This document shows positions 15,561-18,819 of a stretch of 18,819 nt of DNA, piece after piece (within the stretch, counting starts at the first letter, position 1; each line of letters begins with the position of its first letter). This stretch comes from CAYRMV01 sp964425255 (GTDB taxonomy: Bacteria; Bacteroidota; Bacteroidia; Flavobacteriales_D; Crocinitomicaceae). The notes under the pieces are model-generated. The model was not told the DNA's origin. It did not search any database and was given only the letters and a program-made list of their open reading frames with translations. Location of the stretch: positions 1 to 18,819 of the forward strand of contig CAYRMV010000061.1 of assembly GCA_964425255.1 (NCBI GenBank). Reading direction: 5' to 3'. Both the position numbers and the translations under genes were made by a program.

Positions 15561-16012
15561 CTAAAATTCGGTTTTTTTATTTGCTTATTTTGCTTCTTGT
15601 CATCATCAATCTTTGGCAATTGTTTGCTGGTTTGATGGCTAACAGAAGAGAAAATAGACCTGAACCCAAGGAAATGATTATTTCCAGGTTGAAATTGGAT
15701 GAAAATCAAATTGTATTGTATGAAAAATTAATACGTGATCATCGTTCCAAAATTCAGTCGAGAGAGGTGCGTCTGTTGCAAGCAAAAAAGAATTTCTACC
15801 ATACCTTAAAAAATCCGAGGGTGAAAGAAACAGATGTAGAGGATATGTTGTTACAAATCAATTTGATTCAAAAGGAAATTGAGCAAATACATTACGATCA
15901 TTTTCTTCAAATTAGAGCTTTATGCAAAGAAAATCAGCAACTTCTTTTTGATGAATTAACCAAGGATTTACCTCAATTATTTCATCCGAAACCATCAAAA
16001 AGAAGAAAATAA
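15557..16012 (+). CDS. Spy/CnrX-like membrane-anchored periplasmic helical protein
   Basis: This is a 151-aa protein with an N-terminal TM anchor (about 5-25) followed by an all-helical region (about 40-140), a hairpin like the Spy/CpxP/CnrX (heavy-metal sensor) fold. Candidate metal or redox ligands are H62, H82, H112, H115, C123 and H143, with HYDHFLQIRALC (112-123) the best cluster. CnrX in Cupriavidus is 148 aa and senses Ni/Co with His, Glu and Met; the residues here do not match it one-to-one. Alternatively it may be a chaperone-type Spy protein. It is the last gene of the peroxidase-ECF unit, and its ATG overlaps the previous TGA (ATGA). Confidence 0.75.
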   Translation: MTKIRFFYLLILLLVIINLWQLFAGLMANRRENRPEPKEMIISRLKLDENQIVLYEKLIRDHRSKIQSREVRLLQAKKNFYHTLKNPRVKETDVEDMLLQINLIQKEIEQIHYDHFLQIRALCKENQQLLFDELTKDLPQLFHPKPSKRRK

Positions 16013-16015
16013 TCG

Positions 16016-16043
16016 TTTGTTTTCGGACAACTTGTTACCTTTG
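16016..16043 (+). promoter_or_regulatory. Promoter of the GtrA-like gene
   Basis: TTTG (16016-16019), a 16-nt gap, then the perfect -7 box TACCTTTG (16036-16043). The ATG at 16053 is only 9 nt downstream, so transcription would start about 3-5 nt before it. The start of the gene is decided by this: a longer frame from TTG at 16017 would place the promoter inside the coding sequence. Confidence 0.68.
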
Positions 16044-16052
16044 CACTCCGTT

Positions 16053-16526
16053 ATGAAAAGCATTGCACAAGGTATAACTCGAATTTTGGATTTCTTTTAT
16101 CCCATTTTCGAACGTTTTTTTCCCAAACAAACTTACTATTATCTAGCTTGTGGTGGGTCAAATACGGTTTTTGGCTTGTTTTTGTATTATGTTTTTTATC
16201 ATTATGTATTCGAAAAAGAGACATGGGATTTAGGTTTTTACGCGATTAAATCACATATTGCAGCATTTATTTTATCTTTTGCATCTACCTTTCCCATCGG
16301 ATTTTACTTGAGTAAATATGTTGTTTGGAATGATAGCAATGTTAAAGGAAGGATCCAATTATTTCGCCATTTTATTTTTGTGGTAATCAGTGTTTTTATG
16401 AATTATGGTTTGTTAAAACTTTTCGTCGAAATATTGGGATGGTGGGCAATGCCTTCTCAAATTATTACAACCATTATCATTGTGATATTTAGTTACGTGA
16501 CCCAACGTTTTATTACATTCAAATAA
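16053..16526 (+). CDS. GtrA-like four-TM membrane protein
   Basis: This is a 157-aa protein with four TM helices (about 29-52, 64-86, 104-125 and 131-150) and a basic-aromatic end (SYVTQRFITFK). GGSNTVFGLFLYYV (34-47) and PIGFYLSKYVVW (81-92) match the GtrA/DPMS family (VGGxNTxxGxxLYxxL; FxxNKYWVF). GtrA proteins are thought to move or flip lipid-linked sugars across the membrane for glycan modification. No glycosyltransferase gene is adjacent, so the partner is unknown. I chose the ATG at 16053 because of the promoter directly upstream. Confidence 0.88.
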   Translation: MKSIAQGITRILDFFYPIFERFFPKQTYYYLACGGSNTVFGLFLYYVFYHYVFEKETWDLGFYAIKSHIAAFILSFASTFPIGFYLSKYVVWNDSNVKGRIQLFRHFIFVVISVFMNYGLLKLFVEILGWWAMPSQIITTIIIVIFSYVTQRFITFK

Positions 16527-16610
16527 CACGTTCAACTTTTCTTATAAGGATGAATTTAAGTTTTTGCACAGATTTCACTTGAAAACGAACAATTAACCCG
16601 AAATCCTAGT

Positions 16611-16618
16611 TATATTTG
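16611..16618 (+). promoter_or_regulatory. -7 promoter box of the ferredoxin gene
   Basis: TATATTTG (16611-16618) is a perfect TAnnTTTG element, followed by CA as often seen, and lies 26 nt before the ferredoxin ATG. No -33 TTTG was found at the usual distance (the nearest TTG, at 16579, is 29 nt away). Confidence 0.66.
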
Positions 16619-16644
16619 CACTCAAATTTTCAAAAAATACGAAA

Positions 16645-16992
16645 ATGGCAATAATGATTACCGATGAATGCATCAATTGCGGTGCATGCGAGCCAGAATG
16701 TCCAAACAATGCCATCTATGAAGGAGGGGCTGAATGGAGGTATTCGGATGGAACATCGTTAGCAGGTTTGATTACCACATTGGATGGAGATGAAATCGAT
16801 GCTCAAAAAGCATTCGAACCCAAAGATATGGATGTGTATTACATCGTAACAGATAAATGTACAGAATGCGTTGGTTTCCATGATGAACCTCAGTGTGCAG
16901 CTGTTTGTCCTGTTGATTGTTGTGTGGATGATCCAGATCACGAAGAATCTGAAGACGAATTGCTCGCTAAAAAAGATTTCATGCACCTTTAA
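16645..16992 (+). CDS. 2[4Fe-4S] ferredoxin
   Basis: This is a 115-aa electron carrier. The first cluster motif is C9-x2-C12-x2-C15-x3-C19-P. The second is C72-x2-C75-x8-C84-x3-C88-P, with an 8-residue spacer as in the Alvin-type (Allochromatium) ferredoxins. There is a 40-residue insert between the motifs and an acidic C-terminal tail. It is a cytoplasmic low-potential carrier, a common single gene in Bacteroidota. The start is the ATG at 16645, 26 nt after the TAnnTTTG box. A terminator overlaps the stop, so it is probably monocistronic. The electron donor and acceptor are not indicated by its neighbours. Confidence 0.96.
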   Translation: MAIMITDECINCGACEPECPNNAIYEGGAEWRYSDGTSLAGLITTLDGDEIDAQKAFEPKDMDVYYIVTDKCTECVGFHDEPQCAAVCPVDCCVDDPDHEESEDELLAKKDFMHL

Positions 16993-17004
16993 GGTGCATT
17001 TTTT
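16981..17004 (+). terminator. Intrinsic terminator with the ferredoxin stop codon in the loop
   Basis: ATGCACC (16981-16987), loop TTTAA containing the TAA stop (16990-16992), then GGTGCAT (16993-16999) followed by a T-tract. The hairpin includes the last three sense codons. Confidence 0.88.
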
Positions 17005-17049
17005 ATTTTTAGGGATGTAACATTTCATTTTTCAGTGCGTTATTAAAGT

Positions 17050-18150
17050 ATGAAGATTTATTTCCAAATATTATTTTTCCTTTGTTCGAATAGTTTGCTT
17101 GGACAAGATACAAATTGGATTGCACGGGAAAATCAATTAAATCAACATTTGGTGGCTCTTCGTCAAGCAAGTACCGATCAAGAAAAGTTTGAACGCAACT
17201 CCGCATTTAAAAAGGAACTCTTGGAAGCGATTCAAACAAAAGGTGCTTTTGAATATCCCTTTAGTCAACTCAAATCAATCGGTTCGATTACCAGTCCAGA
17301 TTCAAAATTCCGTTTCTTCAATTGGAACATTGAATTAGAAGATCAAACGAATCAATATTTTTGTTTTATTCTCAAAAAAGCAGATCGCGGTACAGATATG
17401 GAAATCATTGAGTTAATCGATAATTCCATCACTTTACCCAAAAAACCGGATGATATTCTCCAAGAAAACCAGTGGTATGGTGCCTTGTATTACAAAATAA
17501 TTCCCGTTGAAAAATCGGGAAAAACCTATTACACGATCTTGGGTTTAGATGCGCACAATGCAATTAGTACGATAAAAATCATTGATGTTTTGTATTTCTC
17601 TGGAAAACATGCTCGCTTGGGAAATGCACTTTTCAAAACAAAAAAAGGAACCGAGAAAAGAGTGTTTTTCGAGTATTCCAAACGCGCGGTGATGTCTTTG
17701 AATTACGATGATGAGCGTAATCGGATTGTTTTTGATCATTTGTCGCCTGAATCTCCTGGAATGGAGGAATTTCCTGAATATCATGTTCCCGATATGTCAT
17801 TGGATGCCTTTGTTTGGCAAAAAAACAAATGGGTTTTACAAGAAGATGTGATTGGTGTGAATCAGCAAACGAATAAAACACGCAATAAAGTGTATTACAT
17901 CGATGAAAAAACAGGTGAAACGAAAGAAATCACGGTCAAAAATAAATGGATTGATCCATCCAACCCTGATGCACCTGCAGGAGGAAATACACATACAGCA
18001 GCAATGCCGAATCAAGAAGATGCGCCGGATGAGGTAAAAGAGAAAAAAGAAAAACCGAAAACCGATAAAATTAAGAAAACCAAAGAAAATGAGTTTTCTA
18101 TGACTCCAACAGTTGCAACGGGTGGGAAAAAGAAAAAAAGGAAACGATGA
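17050..18150 (+). CDS. Secreted protein of unknown function with Lys-rich C-terminal tail
   Basis: This is a 366-aa protein with a signal peptide (1-19, MKIYFQILFFLCSNSLLGQ). Helical segments follow (about 20-70), then a mixed alpha/beta domain (about 75-285) with no recognised catalytic motif. The last about 75 residues are disordered-looking: Pro/Asp/Ala-rich, then Lys/Glu-rich, ending in KKKKRKR. I do not recognise a named family. The tail does not look like a T9SS sorting domain. No TAnnTTTG box was found in the 57-nt gap after the ferredoxin stop. A terminator hairpin follows the stop, so it is a single-gene unit. Function unknown. Confidence 0.85.
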   Translation: MKIYFQILFFLCSNSLLGQDTNWIARENQLNQHLVALRQASTDQEKFERNSAFKKELLEAIQTKGAFEYPFSQLKSIGSITSPDSKFRFFNWNIELEDQTNQYFCFILKKADRGTDMEIIELIDNSITLPKKPDDILQENQWYGALYYKIIPVEKSGKTYYTILGLDAHNAISTIKIIDVLYFSGKHARLGNALFKTKKGTEKRVFFEYSKRAVMSLNYDDERNRIVFDHLSPESPGMEEFPEYHVPDMSLDAFVWQKNKWVLQEDVIGVNQQTNKTRNKVYYIDEKTGETKEITVKNKWIDPSNPDAPAGGNTHTAAMPNQEDAPDEVKEKKEKPKTDKIKKTKENEFSMTPTVATGGKKKKRKR

Positions 18151-18177
18151 TTTTATGCGGGAGGCATAAATTATTTT
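18151..18177 (+). terminator. Probable intrinsic terminator after the 366-aa gene
   Basis: TTTATGC (18152-18158), loop GGGAG, GCATAAA (18164-18170), then TTATTTT. The T-tract is interrupted by an A, so termination may be partial. Confidence 0.7.
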
Positions 18178-18356
18178 AAGTTCACTTTTTTTGATTTTTT
18201 AGAGATTTGATTGTATTGTGAGAATAGGTTAGAAATTATCATAATACGTAAAGTCTTGGGTGATTTTTGAATTTTGAACCTGAAATAGGGTGCAAATTGG
18301 TAACTCAAACGTTTTGTTTTAAGCGATAGTTATAAACATATAAATACCTTAACAAA
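18178..18356. other. Non-coding, AT-rich stretch before the transposase remnant
   Basis: No reading frame, RNA gene or clear promoter box was seen in this stretch. It may contain the left end of the decayed insertion sequence, but I could not identify terminal inverted repeats or a target duplication. Confidence 0.5.
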
Positions 18357-18713
18357 TTGAAAGAGAAAAGAAAGACCTACAACCGAGATTATAAGTTGAA
18401 GCTATTGGAGTTGTGCAGGTCAAGAGGCAAAGTGAGCGCAGTGAGTCGTGAGTATGGGGTCACGATCAATAGTTTAAATTGATGGTTTCAGGAGTTTGAT
18501 CGCTACTAGAGAAGTAGTTTCCCTGGAAGAGGTTAGCCGAAAATGACATAAGTAGAAGCTGAGGAAGTGTATGAAACAGTTTGCATGAATCAAAAAGAAG
18601 CAGAAATGGCTATATTTGAATACATTGAAGGATTTTACGATCGGAACAGACGACATTCAGCCCTCGGTTGTTTAACTGTAAATGAATTTGAAAAAATAAA
18701 ACATGCAGCATAA
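18357..18713 (+). pseudogene. Degraded IS3-family transposase (orfA start fused to orfB end by deletion)
   Basis: In one frame from the TTG at 18357, residues resembling the OrfA N-terminus occur (YNRDYKLKLLEL, SAVSREYGVTINSLN), then TGA (18480), then WFQEFDRY and TAG. After a short stretch with further stops, the same frame from 18552 reads an IS3-type OrfB (integrase) C-terminus: MAIFEYIEGFYDRNRRHSAL, GCLTVNEFEKIKHAA, stop 18711-18713. The helix-turn-helix start and the DDE-domain end are kept, but the roughly 1 kb in between, including the catalytic Asp residues, is missing. The first stop is one C-to-T change from CGA. The element cannot be active. Confidence 0.82.
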
Positions 18714-18721
18714 TAACTTAA

Positions 18722-18819
18722 CTTGCTCTTCAATTTTTACAAAATGGTCCATCTTTAAATGGAGGTTATTTTGATGGTCCCGATTTATATGACACAAGTA
18801 TGATTAGACTTGGTTTGCA
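18722..18819 (+). other. Possible partial coding frame at the right edge
   Basis: The frame starting at 18722 stays open to the window end (32 codons; GPSLNGGYFDGPDLYD, then TSMIRLG), directly after the IS remnant. The composition is protein-like. There is no start codon at the beginning. It may be a gene whose 5' part was broken by the insertion, or chance. Not recognised. Confidence 0.25.

Noticed and set aside
1..18819. CRISPR arrays, tRNA or rRNA genes
   Set aside because: No regularly spaced repeats, cloverleaf with CCA-type end or rRNA signature was noticed on either strand. A CRISPR or tRNA search program would settle this.

Overview
The window looks like chromosomal DNA from a member of the Bacteroidota, probably a flavobacterium-like lineage (Crocinitomicaceae/Fluviicola-like is a guess). 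The reasons are the low G+C content, near-perfect TAnnTTTG -7 promoter boxes, weak Shine-Dalgarno signals, a type IX secretion C-terminal sorting domain, and DUF4412-, DUF350- and ferredoxin-type proteins typical of that phylum. There are 20 intact or edge-truncated protein genes, including a 59-residue one, plus one degraded insertion-sequence transposase and a possible gene fragment at the right edge.

Region 1 (1-6740, plus strand) is mostly housekeeping. It holds the end of a DEAD-box RNA helicase with a DbpA-type RNA-binding domain and an RGG tail, the ribosome-associated GTPase TypA/BipA, a TPR protein followed by a phosphosulfolactate synthase (ComA) homologue and a WD40 protein, then two back-to-back small rhodaneses with their own promoter. 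Well-formed terminators separate the units; one of them has the comA stop codon inside its hairpin.

Region 2 (6752-13330, minus strand) is the most interesting part. Six genes are packed with overlaps or gaps of at most 9 nt: a zinc-ribbon/DUF4178 membrane protein, a 59-aa one-TM protein coupled by an ATGA overlap, a 71-aa DUF350 protein, a membrane-embedded spermidine-synthase-like enzyme, a Tat/lipobox FAD amine oxidase-like enzyme, and a His-containing multipass membrane protein. A secreted DUF4412-like gene with a good promoter lies just upstream and may lead the operon. I infer an envelope-located system that makes or modifies a polyamine-like amine. No S-adenosylmethionine decarboxylase is present in the window, so the substrate is open.

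Region 3 (13424-16012, plus strand) is a tight four-gene group: a di-haem cytochrome c peroxidase/MauG-like protein with a T9SS tag, an ECF sigma factor, an 80-aa single-TM protein and a Spy/CnrX-like anchored helical protein. The last three match the layout of the CnrH-CnrY-CnrX metal-sensing module.

Region 4 (16016-18819) has a GtrA-like membrane protein with a probably nearly leaderless transcript, a 2[4Fe-4S] ferredoxin, a secreted protein of unknown function with a Lys-rich tail, and then about 670 bp without an intact gene, containing an IS3-family transposase remnant. No tRNA, rRNA or CRISPR array was seen.
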